Source: Oscheius onirici
Taxonomy: Eukaryota; Nematoda; Chromadorea; Rhabditida; Rhabditidae
Reading direction: 5' to 3'
Assembly: GCA_932521025.1 (NCBI GenBank)
Contig: OW051473.1
Span: forward strand, 682,001 to 746,000
DNA length: 64,000 bases
Shown in pieces: positions 9,795 through 20,143 of the stretch (position 1 is its first letter; each line of letters begins with the position of its first letter). Under the pieces are notes generated by a model, which was not told the origin of the DNA, ran no database searches, and saw only the letters and a program-made list of their open reading frames with translations. The position numbers and the translations under genes were made by a program.

Positions 9795-10140
9795 TTAGAT
9801 GGATGGAGTTTCAATCTGTTCGATGCCAACTACAGAGTTGTGCTCCATTTGAATCCGAGACTTAATCAGGTTACTCAGCTTAGCCGATACTTTTTGTAGC
9901 AATGATTTCGGGCTGTCCTTTCTTACAATGATGGAACTTGGGGAGGCTGGGCAAGCAAGAGTTTCCGCTCTTCTGACATTCCCGAAAAACAACTATGTGT
10001 CCGGAAAGAAGCAGAAGACCCAGATTCGCTTGGGAAAAGACGAGCTGAAAATGTCCATTAATGACAAGTGCTCCTTCTCGAATTTCTTCTTCTCTTCTTG
10101 GTTCAAGATTGACTTCTCGAATTTCGGAGTTTCCTTTCAA
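9795..10140 (-). CDS. Possible small coding segment, minus strand
   Basis: An open minus-strand frame ends at 9795 with a plausible C-terminus (SPKSLLQKVSAKLSNLIKS then QMEHNSVVG). A second frame upstream (10140 downward) could join through a 73-nt intron with a CACATAG acceptor. An overlapping plus-strand frame (9928-10146) has equally gene-like codons, so the strand is not settled. No family is recognised. Confidence 0.22.
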
Positions 10141-10996
10141 AAATAGATAATTCTCTCATCAGATGTTTTTTTTCTCAGACCTTGTTGATGATAAAATGTA
10201 TTGAATACGGAACTTGTTGCTTCTGTCCCCCCCTGTAATCTGTAAACGTAGATCCTGACTACTAAGAGTTCTTCATGGTTGTATGAATGACAAAAGTGGT
10301 TGTTCAAAGTTCTCTGGTTAATAAATCGACTTTTCTTCTGTACACACACTACAGTTGTCCCTCTATTTCCATTTATAATTGTCGTGGTCCTACAACTAAG
10401 ACCTCAAAGTGTGCTTAGGTACGCGGGGTGACAAAATTCCACCATATTTTTGCATATTCCGATTCAGTGAAAAAAACAACCTTAGAACAAAATTTGTAAA
10501 CGGCTTTTTGTTGAAAAAACAATTTAGAGCTGAATCGAAAGAAAACGTCGTTTTCAGGTGCAGTGTTCAGCTAAGGAAACTGGCAAATGTAAGACCTGAG
10601 ACCCATCAATGACTCCTCAAGGGCATGCGGTTAGTTCTTTATAACATTTTCTCGACTAAGAATTTTCAGGCACTGTATGGTGTTCGTCCTGCTGTGTAAT
10701 GTGGTCATCTTCATCTTCCAATGACGTTGTCTCCTCTCGAATGTCTGAAAACCCATTATGAAAAAAAAATTGAGTGAAATATTTGTCTGAGATTATTGAA
10801 ATGTGTTGTTGAACTTGTTGAGTACACTAACTGGTTGTTGAATGGAGTAAAACTGTAATTGGACGCCTATAGTGTTTTGTGTTTATACGAAATTGTTTTG
10901 GCGGAATATTTCCTGGTGAAATACTCCCGTCCCGTCAACGACGACAGAAGTCAAAAAGTTGTGATCATTGGTTTTCTTCTTTTTTTTCTCTCAGTC

Positions 10997-11328
10997 TGTC
11001 GTAATCCCTCTCCCTACGGAAAGTAGTACACCGTATGAGGAGGGTGGCTGACCCTCCAGGGTGAGGTAACTAGTTAAGCTGGAAGTCAGCCACCCCCTGC
11101 AACGTGATTACTAGTAAGGCCGGGAGGGCATCATGAAATGGTCCTGTATTCAGACTGAAAGAAGAAGTGGGCCGGAGTGTTCCGACCACTGGCGAAATAG
11201 AGAAGGAAAGGCCCGCCCTTCGGCGAGGGCAGTGTGTGGGACAGCGGGGAATAGACGTGTAATGTAATATTCTTCTATGGCCCCCATCTTTATGTATATG
11301 TATTTATGCCACAAATAAACTCTTTACA
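10997..11328 (+). other. GC-rich segment with internal palindrome and poly(A) signal
   Basis: This segment is richer in G+C than its neighbours. It begins TGTCGTAATCC and ends TTTACA, contains the complementary pair GGGTGGCTGAC / GTCAGCCACCC near 11042 and 11086, and has an AATAAA at about 11315. The layout resembles a solo LTR or the 3' end of a non-coding transcript, but I see no 5-bp target duplication and no partner copy in the window. Confidence 0.25.
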
Positions 11329-11782
11329 TTAGACTCTGGTATACTATGGAGGTCAAGGTCTAAACACGAATGGCTCCGCACGAAGAACCTGCTCGGACTT
11401 TGGCAAACTTGCCTTACGAAACGACAACAAAAAAGAAGACTCAAAAATAATTCAACAAAAAATAAAGTTTATATATGATTATATTTGTTCTAGATAACCA
11501 CAAAGAGAAAAACACAGCGAGACAAATTGCGCACGAGTAATTTTGCTCTGTACTGAAAACACTCAAAAATTATGTTTAAATGAGGGTATAGAGAGGTCAA
11601 TAGCTACCCAAATGAAGCTATGCTGTAGTTAGTAGGACGAACAAGAAGGCGAAAAACGTTCTAATATGCACTGTTAGAATCAAACATGCTTATACGTTCC
11701 TGTAGCACGGGGAATTAGATGGAAATGACTAGTTTTTGCAAACCCGCAGAGTGTCTCCAATCTCGTGTCGCTCAAGAAGCAA

Positions 11783-11853
11783 GCATTGGTGGTTCAGTGG
11801 TAGAATGCTCGCCTGCCACGCGGGCGACCCGGGTTCGATTCCCGGCCAATGCA
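11783..11853 (+). tRNA. tRNA-Gly (anticodon GCC)
   Basis: The 71-nt sequence folds as a standard cloverleaf. Acceptor arm GCATTGG pairs with CCAATGC, the D arm has TGGTTCAGTGGTAGAA, the anticodon loop CTGCCAC gives GCC, and the T arm is CCCGGGTTCGATTCCCGG. A T5 run follows as the Pol III terminator. The sequence is intact. Confidence 0.95.
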
Positions 11854-11929
11854 ACTTTTTCTGCAATTTTGTACTACTGCTGGCTACCTAGTTCTCACTA
11901 TGTAACCTACTTTTTTACTGCGGTAAGCA

Positions 11930-11977
11930 CTGTGTAACGAATCTTCAAAGTCTACACTTTGAAGATTCATTACACAG
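11930..11977. repeat. 22-bp hairpin with tetraloop
   Basis: The arm CTGTGTAACGAATCTTCAAAGT (11930-11951) pairs with 11956-11977 except at one C/A position, which is a G-U pair in one RNA strand. The loop is CTAC. It sits 26 bp before the foldback element at 12004 and 76 bp after the tRNA-Gly. Confidence 0.75.
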
Positions 11978-12003
11978 TTTGTCAACTTCAACACAAGAAG
12001 CTG

Positions 12004-12882
12004 CAGGGGTATACACTAATTAGTTAGTCAGTCATCCTAGCGCCACGTAGATACATTGCGCGGGTCTTTTTTTCTGGCTCAAAGTAGACATATAAATGTC
12101 CAATTATACCCCAAAGTATCAGCCAATTTAGTTGAAGTATCTGGTTTTGCGGGTCGATTTACTGCTGGAAGTTTTGGTCTCGCATGAACTTTTGCTAAGT
12201 TTCGAGCAAATGTTCATGATGTGTCAAATTTCGGTTACCGCAGACCAAGAAATTTTTACACCATAAAATATCTAAAATACTATTTACAGAAATATCTTCC
12301 TCATCCGAGGCTTTGTAAAGCATATAGAAAGGAAATAAATTTTCTTGACTCATGATCTCCCCATTATGGACTTTTTCATTGAGTGTGCCAAAAGTTCATG
12401 CGAGAAAAACTGGGTTAAGAAAAAGCTTTTCAGCAATATGATGTTCTACAATCTGGTAGCTCTTGACAAGCTCTTTTTAGTGCCGTCGGAAAATCGAAGG
12501 TATCTTGATCTTGAGTAACCACAGAGATATGATGATTTCAATATGGCCACTTTTGGCAAAAATGAACCAACTGGGGACAACATAAAATTTTGAACCACAA
12601 AACCATACAACCTGGTGTTGTGCACTGGAATGAGGCATGGGAGAAGGGTATTGAGAAACCGGGAGTTTGCTATATGACCGAGTTATGGTCAAATTATATG
12701 AAAAAATACCAAACCTTCCATCAGTAAATCAACCCGTAAAACCAGATAATTCAATCAAATTGGCTGATACTTTGGGGTATAATTGGACTTTCATATGTCT
12801 ACTTTGAGCCAGAAAATCAGACCCGCGCAGTGTATCTACGCGGAGCTAGGATGACTACCTAACTTATTAGTGTACACCCCTG
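12004..12882. mobile_element. Non-autonomous foldback/MITE-like element with ~175-185 bp terminal inverted repeats
   Basis: The left arm 12004-12188 and the right arm 12709-12882 are inverted copies at high identity. The ends read CAGGGGTATACACTAAT and, on the opposite strand, CAGGGGTGTACACTAAT. Shared interior landmarks include CCTAGC...CGTAGATACA, CAATTATACCCCAAAGTATC and CAGCCAATTT. The 520-bp centre carries no transposase-like frame. The CAGGGGTG terminus is seen in several cut-and-paste DNA transposon groups, but I find no clean target-site duplication, so I do not assign a superfamily. Confidence 0.8.
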
Positions 12883-13665
12883 TATGCTGATTACCCAATG
12901 ATAGAAATCCTAACAGAAGTAAAATTTCAATTTCATAAAATAGACGACAGTTTGTAATAGGACTTATTTCATTATGATGTAATATCAGTGGTTCTAGTCC
13001 TGGAATCTAGTCGGCAGCTTCGGCAGGATGGAAAACAGAAAAGGGAAGCTTGTCAGTGTGAGCATGTCGGCGCAAAAGGTCTCCCCTTCTTCAGGCATAA
13101 GACGACGGCGGGCAGAGGCTCCAATGCCCTGTTTGGTGATTTTGTTCTTCAAAAAGGGGCGGCCGTCTGCTTGCCGTTGCTATATCTTGAACGTATTGAA
13201 GCCGCCTGGTCTTTTCTTTTATAAACTAAACGTCGATACTTATTAAGGTTAAAAAAAAACAACGCACTAGTCTACATTTATGTTACCGGTACGGCTACTC
13301 GTCAGCTGATACTTTCTCGAATTCTATAACATCCAACGACAATGTCCTCGGAGCTGTAGTTCGAAGAAACATTCACAAAATGTTGTACATGTACAAAAAG
13401 TGCATGTACGTCTTTGACGGATGTCGCCGTCCAGTTTCATTTTGTCATGACGTTCTTGATAGATATTTTAGCAACATTACCCGAACTGCTCACTTTCCTT
13501 TAGTATGTTTCTGCGGCAGTCTAATCGTCGCGGCAACACTTCTCGCAACTGTTTTCGCAGCCAACTTGTTTTCTCATGGCATAGCTCGTTGTCCTAAGCC
13601 GAATATCTCGTCCGAGAACAGCATGTAATCTTGCGAGCGAATCAGCTGTAACATAGCGCAACAAG
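12883..13665. other. Intergenic region, no supported gene
   Basis: Short open frames at 13028-13246 and 13380-13628 lack splice context or family resemblance. A 14-bp palindrome, TTGTACATGTACAA, lies at about 13383. The last part is promoter for the gene at 13702. Confidence 0.4.
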
Positions 13666-13673
13666 TATAAATT
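13666..13673 (+). promoter_or_regulatory. TATA box of the gene at 13702
   Basis: TATAAATT lies 29 nt before the ATG. With usual TATA spacing the transcript would start almost at the start codon, so the leader is very short. Confidence 0.5.
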
Positions 13674-13701
13674 AGTATTGCAGACATTCTCATCCAAAAA
13701 G

Positions 13702-14581
13702 ATGTTGTCTTCTCCCGTATTCCTTTTGTCCTATCTTGCCTTCACCTCAGCTATTCAACGTTCTAGTCGAGAGAATAAGAATGCCATGCTTCAAACTGCT
13801 CTATACTTTAAAGAAAAGACCGAATCTTTTCGTGTTTGCTATAGCGAAGCCAACATGCTCAAAGTTAGGAGAAGCACAACGTTGAAGCAGGCTGTCATCA
13901 TAAGAACAAAACTGAAGGTATGTCAAAGCAAACTTTTTAGAAGTTTTAAGCGTTAAATTTTCGTAAACAGCCACCTAACTTTGTTGATGTTTTGTATACT
14001 GTGCTAGAGAGGTAGAAATGACTTTGCCTTTCTTCGAAAAAAGAAAATGTAAAAAAATTTTTTTTAGGAATGCATCAGAAAGGGCGATGACTTCTTTGAG
14101 GCTCGCGGTGACTACCTCAGTTCCATTGGTCGTGACGCAGATGGCGATCGAGCATACAATATGGGAAAATTTTACCGAACACTGTACTACCAAGAGTTCA
14201 ATCAGCCATCCGTAAGTGGCAAAAAATGATAGTACAAGGTTTAAGGTCATCGAGCTTCTTCTCTTCTCTGCACAAGCCTTGAAGCCGCAATTGGAAAGCT
14301 TGAAAGGGGAGAAGAGGCTTCTCGACGCTTATATCATGTCCGGAGGTGATCCAATAATTCTGGAGGAGGCAATTGAGGAAGATGCTTCTGAAGAAGTGGA
14401 AGTAGAAACGGAAAAACCGAGCACGGAAAAAACGACAAGTACCATGCATATCACTTTCAAGCCTCTTGGAAACAACAAAATAACCAACTTCAAGGCTCAC
14501 TCTCAGTACGAGATGAAACCGATGATGATCAATCTGGGAGCGAGGTTTGCCGATGAGCTAGTAGATATGAATAGTCGTTGA
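13702..14581 (+). CDS. Secreted two-Cys family protein, member 1 (acidic tail)
   Basis: Exons 13702-13917, 14068-14211 and 14246-14581 (all phase 0; introns 150 and 34 nt) give 231 residues. A signal peptide (MLSSPVFLLSYLAFTSA) is followed by a short charged region. The first conserved Cys is in F-R-V-C. Exon 1 ends in a basic helix (STTLKQAVIIRTKLK). Exon 2 opens with E-C, the second conserved Cys, and exon 3 carries the family motif EKRLLDAYIMSGG. The tail is Glu-rich (EEAIEEDASEEVEVETEK) and then polar with several Met. Paralogues are at 15627-17333, 19053-20143, 53009-54450 and 57137-57843. I do not recognise the family; an extracellular role is inferred from the signal peptide. Confidence 0.8.
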
Positions 14582-15626
14582 TTGTGTACATACCGGTCAT
14601 GTTCTTATTTTGCAATACGTGTTCTGTGCAACAACTATTTTTCTGTCATAATGAATTTTACCTTGAACCATTGTTTTAGTTTCTCTGCTACAAAAAGGTT
14701 AAGCTTTATAGGAGTTTTCGTCGCCTCTATATCCGCAATGGAAGAAGACTCCTGCAAAACTGACACGTAGGCATTTTAACAGAACGGCTATCATTACAGT
14801 AGTTGTCCTTCTACTTAATAACATTGCAGAAGACCACAGGCCGAGTCATGCAGGAAGCAATAAAGGACTGTAGCTTGTCATTCCTTTTCTTAATGTTTCG
14901 CATTCCGAAGCAGCCTAATAATAAGAAACGTCTAGGTCAGTCCATCAAAACTGAGACGCAGCGAAAGCGGGAAAATTAGCAATTAGCGACGATCAACTGT
15001 TCACGCGAAGAGTATTTCTCGGAAAGAGGGTTATGTAGTGGTAAAACGCCTGTTTTTAGTACCATTATTATTTAACTCGAAGGACAACAATTATTCGCGA
15101 AGAAGGAAACAGTATGGGTCAACAAACCACAAACAAGATCACTAAATGATAAGAGCTCAATAGGAACTGATTCGAATATGGTGGGGCGCGTTAGCTATGA
15201 AATACGCACGTGACGGGGATACCGTAATCCTTAATTAAGAGACGGTTGAAAAATTGTAAAAGGAGGGAAATGAAAGAAATAGGAGGAGGGAACTAACGTG
15301 ACAAATTAAGCACTCGAATGGTTGTACAGGACCATAGAGAACTGAGTTTAATATTTCCTCGACTTTCCTCGTAAACAAACAACTATTTCTAATTTGATTC
15401 TCATCTGTTGTGCTTCCGAACGCATTTTTTTACTAATTTTCTCCAAAAAGTACATTCATCGCAGACACTATCACTCAAAGGTCACAACAGCTCGTAAAAA
15501 GATTTCACGACGACATAACAGCTGTCAGCATTCAAGGTTAAGTCTTTATTATGGCGCAGGGAGAAAAATACACGTGACTGTAGTTAATAGCATTGTCTGT
15601 TCTTCTTTTGTACATTCAATAGGTTT
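14582..15626. other. Convergent intergenic region, nothing recognised
   Basis: This is the gap between two tail-to-tail members of the secreted family. I see no open frame with splice support, RNA gene or repeat. Confidence 0.4.
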
Positions 15627-17333
15627 CTAGTTTCTATGTTGACGGAAACGGATCTTCCTGTGACGACGATGTTGGAATCTGATTTTTCTATATGGTTCGA
15701 GATTGGCGGCTCCTTGTACGGGCGTTTCAGCGTTCTGATTGGAAGTTATATCGTCGTAAGACTGATCAGGAGCAGACAAACTGGAAGGAGATTCTTCATT
15801 GTTTGCGTTAGCAGACCCTCCATGGCCTCCATGTGAAGAAGAACCAATTCCCTGAGACCCAGAATGTGATGATCCAGGACCCTGTGGTCCGGAAATCGAT
15901 GACGAAGCTTCTGTTCCCGACTGAGCACCCATATGTCCGCCAACAGACGTGTTTTCCGAGGTTTGAGCGTCTTTGTTACCATTGGAGGACGTACTAACAG
16001 ATCCTTGGGAACTTCCTGACCTTCCACCAGGTCCCAATGGCCCATTCTGATTTCCAAGCTGCCCAGTTTGTCCACTGGCTCCTGTTGCACCATTGCGCGA
16101 AGACGCCGAATTGCTGCCACCCTCGTTGGTCTGTGAACTGGGTTGAACTTGAGATTTTTCTCCCTCCTTGTACTTTTCGGAATTGAAGCCAGGAGGATGG
16201 ACGCCACTAGCTGAATCTGGATCTGGCTGTCCTGGCCAAACGGGAACAGGAACCTTAGGTCCGTGTTGTGTCCGGATTTTGCCTTTTCTTTCACTAAGAC
16301 CCTTCTTCTTCCCAGTACCTTTGTGGAAGTTGCCCTCTCCAACACGGTAGGCATACCAAGGAGACCCGAAGAAGACTTTTTTGGTAGTAGGTTCCACATA
16401 TCCTTCCTGGGTGCTCGTTTCTTCCGAAGAAGTATTGGCAGGTGTAGGTTTGTGATAGCGACTGATTCTGGGAGCCTTTGTTGTTGTGTGACCCAGATGC
16501 TTGATGTTTCCTCCAGAAGACATGAACTTTTCCAATGTTTCAATATCGGCCCGGAATTTGACTATAATAGGTTGAATGTCATCAACCACAGAATTCCAGT
16601 GTTCCAGATCCTAAAATAAGTAGTTTTAGTCAAATCTCAAAAAAGTTTAAAGTTTCAGCAAAAAGTTTGAAATTTCAGTAAAAATAGTTAGAAAAATTTC
16701 AGTAAAAATAGTTGAGAAACTCACTCCTTCTCTAATCGTGTCCGGTTCTGTCTTGGTCTTGTTGAAGAATTTGTCAAAAAGTTTGTCCAAAGCCCACAGC
16801 TTTCTGTGACAACTCTAAAATTACTGTTTGCAGTTATTATGCAGAATACCCACCTCCATAAAATCTCTCATTTCTCTAGCTCTGGACAAAGAGACGATTG
16901 GAAATTTGTCGGTGCTGTTGTCCTTGTAGTCGACCGTTTCTCCCGTGCAATTTTCAAACTGATCGTACGCATCGACCATATCCGAAGTATCAAAACAGGG
17001 AGGAGACTTGCATTTGTGCTCAGCTTCTTCGTCCAATTCTCCGATAAGTCCACCATTAAAATTTTGACCAGTTTCGGAGTCAACAGCCTGTCCAGCTTCC
17101 GTCCACACTTGTTTTTCTCCATTTTCTTGGCCGGAGAAGCTTCCAATCTGACCAGTTTGACCATCAACTGGAGGCCTCAGAGTGTCTTCGAGTCCTTGCT
17201 TGTAGTGAGGCTTGTCCTGGTAGTCGGCCTTCTTCGACTGTCCGTCCACATAGGTTCCAGGCGAGTTGATTGACCGTCGGGCTGACTGTGTGACCGTGCC
17301 AAGAACGGCTAGAAGAAGTAGAGACCGTAGCAT
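15627..17333 (-). CDS. Secreted two-Cys family protein, member 2, with long Gly/Ser/Gln-rich tail
   Basis: Exons 16854-17333, 16725-16814 and 15627-16610 (phase 0; introns 39 and 114 nt) give 517 residues, the longest family member. The signal peptide is MLRSLLLLAVLGTVTQSA. A Gly/Gln-rich spacer with repeated D-G-Q and E-T-G-Q units precedes the core. The first conserved Cys is in F-E-N-C near residue 129, exon 1 ends SLSRAREMRDFME, exon 2 opens S-C, and exon 3 has RADIETLEKFMSSGG. There are two extra Cys in HKCKSPPC. The C-terminal 250 residues are low-complexity (G, S, Q, N, P: for example GQTGQLGNQNGPLGPGGRSG) and end in a basic tail with two copies of RKIRF. Such a tail suggests a disordered, possibly glycosylated or matrix-forming secreted product; this is inference. 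A long overlapping frame (15746-16543) is a compositional shadow. Confidence 0.82.
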
Positions 17334-19052
17334 GAGAACGTCTGCCGCCACGAGAATGTGTTGGAACTGTAAATGCCATAGTTTGACCGCCTCGAAAACG
17401 TTTACACCGAGTCAAGAAGACCTTGTGTAAACGGGAAAAGACAGTGAACGAAACAATGAATTGAAGGGCATGGATAATCGCGGCAAAGTGGATTAATTGT
17501 GGCATCGTATAGAATCTACGGCAAGCTGGAAAAGGGCTTAATAGTGTGGAGAGATATGCTGATGGAAATAGTAGATTAAAGAATCCAACCAGTTTTTTCT
17601 CTCGTAAGTCTCAGCATGATGGCAAGATGCCAGATAAAAGAGCTTTGGAACAATTTTAGGTGGCAACTCATATTTTGGACGCAAAAACTGGTCCTTTTTT
17701 GGCTCGTCCCAAAAACTGATCACTTACAAAAACCGGAAGATTGTTTCTCAGCTAAATGTAGTTTTTCAAGTGACAAAAGAAGTTTTAAAATATTCACTTG
17801 TCAAAATCCATGAAAATAATGAAAATTCAACTTTGGAGGTAGTAAAGCCGTTGTACAAAATATGAGAATCGGAAAATCGGATGCGTTGTTGATTTCATGC
17901 CGTGACAAGCTTTATAGCGGCCGAAAAGTTGCGTTAGTTTGCAAAAAAGAAGACTGTTAACATTGACGGTTTTCTAACAATGGCAAACCAGTTTCTTTTA
18001 GAGTGGTCTTTCCTTCTATTGTTGGTTTGATTACTGTGAATTTCTCAATACTTTCTACGCACAGGTACAGTCTTGTCAAAACATTTTTGTCAAACGAGTG
18101 GCGCTCAGTGGAACCTAGTAGTTCTTTGGTTGTTCCTAAGTGACTATCCTTTCACGATAAATATCTAAACATGTTTTAATCCTTAAAAGCGTTCGGTTGG
18201 TTATGATATCAGAAGGTTATTATTTTTTCTAGGCTTCGAATTGAAATTATAGAAAGATATCAAAACAAACTGATAAAGCTGGCATATTATCTGAAAACTT
18301 TTCGCAAGCCTATTGTTGTTAAAGGAAGCCTTCGGCTATGCCAAAATGCCAAAACCGCTGCGGGACCAATTGGTATTGGTCCCGTCACGATCTTGCTTAT
18401 TTTTCATTTGTTGACGCTTTGCACTTGTTTTATCGTTTTCAAACTATGTTTAATCGATTCAGCATCAAATTTTACATCAGTTACGTCTATTCCGACATCA
18501 AAATTATTGTGCTTTGGAAAGAAAAAAATAGGATAGAACAAAAACACTGTTTTCGCCTTTTCCTTCCAGTTCTGCTATATTTTTGTTATCGGAATGTACT
18601 TATCTGATGTAAATTTTGGTGCCGAATCGATTAAACATAGTTTGGAACCCAAAAAACAGTGTAAACCGTCGAAAATGCGAAAATAATAATTTTGGACTGA
18701 GATCGTGTCGGGACCCTCTGCAATCGTGACGGAACCAGCGCAATTGGTCTCGCAGCGATTTTTCGAAGCCGGAGACACACTTTAAAACGATTTCGAACTT
18801 GAAGAGAAATTCTGTTACATCATAGCGAATTAGGAAGTGGGTTAAACAGAAAAACTACAAGCTGTTCAGATGTCACAGAAAAAGGTCAAGATGCCACCCG
18901 CAACATTACAGAAAAACCTGCTTCTTCTGTCCCGACAATAACCTTGTCGTCCCTTGTCCTTATCAAGGCGAACAAACCTCTCTGTTAATGTCTATTGTCT
19001 TATATGCAAACATGTTCATGTCATTAAATAGTTTATTAGAACAGAACATATG
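17334..19052. other. Intergenic region with a foldback repeat
   Basis: This lies between two minus-strand members of the secreted family. Apart from the inverted repeat at 18326-18777 I see no gene; short frames have no splice or family support. Confidence 0.4.
18326..18777. mobile_element. Foldback element, ~450 bp
   Basis: The left half (from GCCTTCGGC near 18328) and the right half (ending GAAGCCGGAGAC near 18775) are inverted copies. Shared stretches are CGCTGCGGGACCAATTGG / CGCTGCGAGACCAATTG and AACTATGTTTAATCGATTC, the latter present in both orientations, plus ATTTTACATCAG. The arms are diverged by scattered indels and nearly meet in the middle. No coding capacity and no clear target duplication. 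Confidence 0.65.
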
Positions 19053-20143
19053 TTATCCGCTCACATTCTTCATTTTCTCATCTTTTTGATGACTATTTCC
19101 ACGATGCTTGGGCTCACGCTTGTGTTTTGTCAGCGTCTGGGTAGCATTTTGTGAAGGGACAACCTCCAAAGTAACAGTGTTTTTGACGTTTTTGATGGTT
19201 TTCTGGGGCTTCGCCTTTACAATTTTAATAGTCGAGATAGACATCTTTGTCTTGAGGACTTGTTGACTTCCTCCGGACTCTATGAACCTGTTCAATAGGT
19301 CAATGTCGGTCCTCATAGAAGTAAGAGTCACACCCATATGATTCTCAGAGGTGAGGGAAGATGGAATCTGAAACATCATTGCTTTGAACATTTTCCTTTG
19401 GAAATGTTATCTGATTCACATATATGCGCTTCATTTGGTCTCTGGCTTAAAAACTGGATAATTATCGCCAAGGCTGTCAGGGACACCGACTGAACTGAAA
19501 AGTAGAAAAATTGTACACTAGAATCAAATATTCTTGGAAACAATATGCTCTGCTGGGGTAAAAAAGAAATGTCTCAAATAAACTTAAGCTACATTTTGCA
19601 TTTTGCAGAAGATACATTTTGCTTCACAAATGTGTACGTCGTAAATGCTCACATCGCCATTTAAGAAAAACAGTTGTTGCCATTAAAAAATATGCAAATA
19701 CTGCCAAAGTTTAATACCACAAGTTTTTAATGTGTGCGACATAGATATGCTTCTGCAGAAAGGTGAGTTAACATTTGATGTAAAACTTACATTGTCAGAA
19801 ACAAATTTCAGCTCTTCGATAGTCTTGTTTCCTGTCTGACTCAGGAACGTGTCGAGAAGACTATCCAAGCTTTTAGCTTTGTTGAAACAGTGCTGAAAAA
19901 TGAATTTTTCGACCTAGAGCTTCTACTAACCTCAATTTCAATTCTCAATTTCTTGGCTCTTTTGACAGACATTGGCTGGAATTCTCCTCGGTACTTGTAC
20001 TTTTTGACAATTTCCGAACATTTTGCAAAATTTTGATAAGACTGCAGCAGTCTGGTCGATTTATCAGTATCTCCATCAACGTTGGCTGTGAATGCGAGTG
20101 AAATGAGGCAAATGATGGCGATGTTGAAAACGAACATGTTCAT
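19053..20143 (-). CDS. Secreted two-Cys family protein, member 3 (basic tail)
   Basis: Exons 19931-20143, 19791-19892 and 19053-19367 (phase 0; introns 38 and 423 nt) give 209 residues. The signal peptide is MNMFVFNIAIICLISLAFTA. The first Cys is in F-A-K-C, exon 1 ends PMSVKRAKKLRIEIE, exon 2 opens H-C and continues FNKAKSLDSLLDTFLSQTG, and exon 3 has RTDIDLLNRFIESGGSQQVL. The tail is Lys/His/Asn-rich (KHKREPKHRGNSHQK) and unlike that of any other member. It is 1.7 kb from and co-oriented with member 2. Confidence 0.8.

Larger units (their letters stand above)
7979..11782. other. Long region without a confident gene
   Basis: Between the ankyrin gene and the tRNA-Gly I see no protein gene I would defend. 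It contains an inverted repeat (8403-8693), a weak minus-strand coding candidate (9795-10140), and a GC-rich segment with an AATAAA (10997-11328). Confidence 0.5.

Noticed and set aside
12477-12692. Minus-strand frame inside the foldback element as a transposase remnant
   Set aside because: Only 71 codons, with no D-D-E/D or zinc-finger pattern.
13028-13246. Two overlapping plus-strand frames, Arg-rich and Pro-rich
   Set aside because: No acceptor or donor in phase, no recognisable motif, and the minus strand is equally open.
13380-13628. 82-codon frame with one hydrophobic segment
   Set aside because: Overlaps a palindrome-rich stretch, has no signal-peptide-like start and no splice or homologous partner; could not be supported.
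15020-15090. tRNA-like sequence (TGTAGTGGTAAAACGCC)
   Set aside because: Resembles an A box, but there is no B box or cloverleaf.
15746-16543. 265-codon open frame overlapping the long tail of secreted family member 2
   Set aside because: It is a different frame of a Gly/Ser/Gln-rich coding exon, lacks splice partners and a family pattern, and stays open because of the skewed composition.
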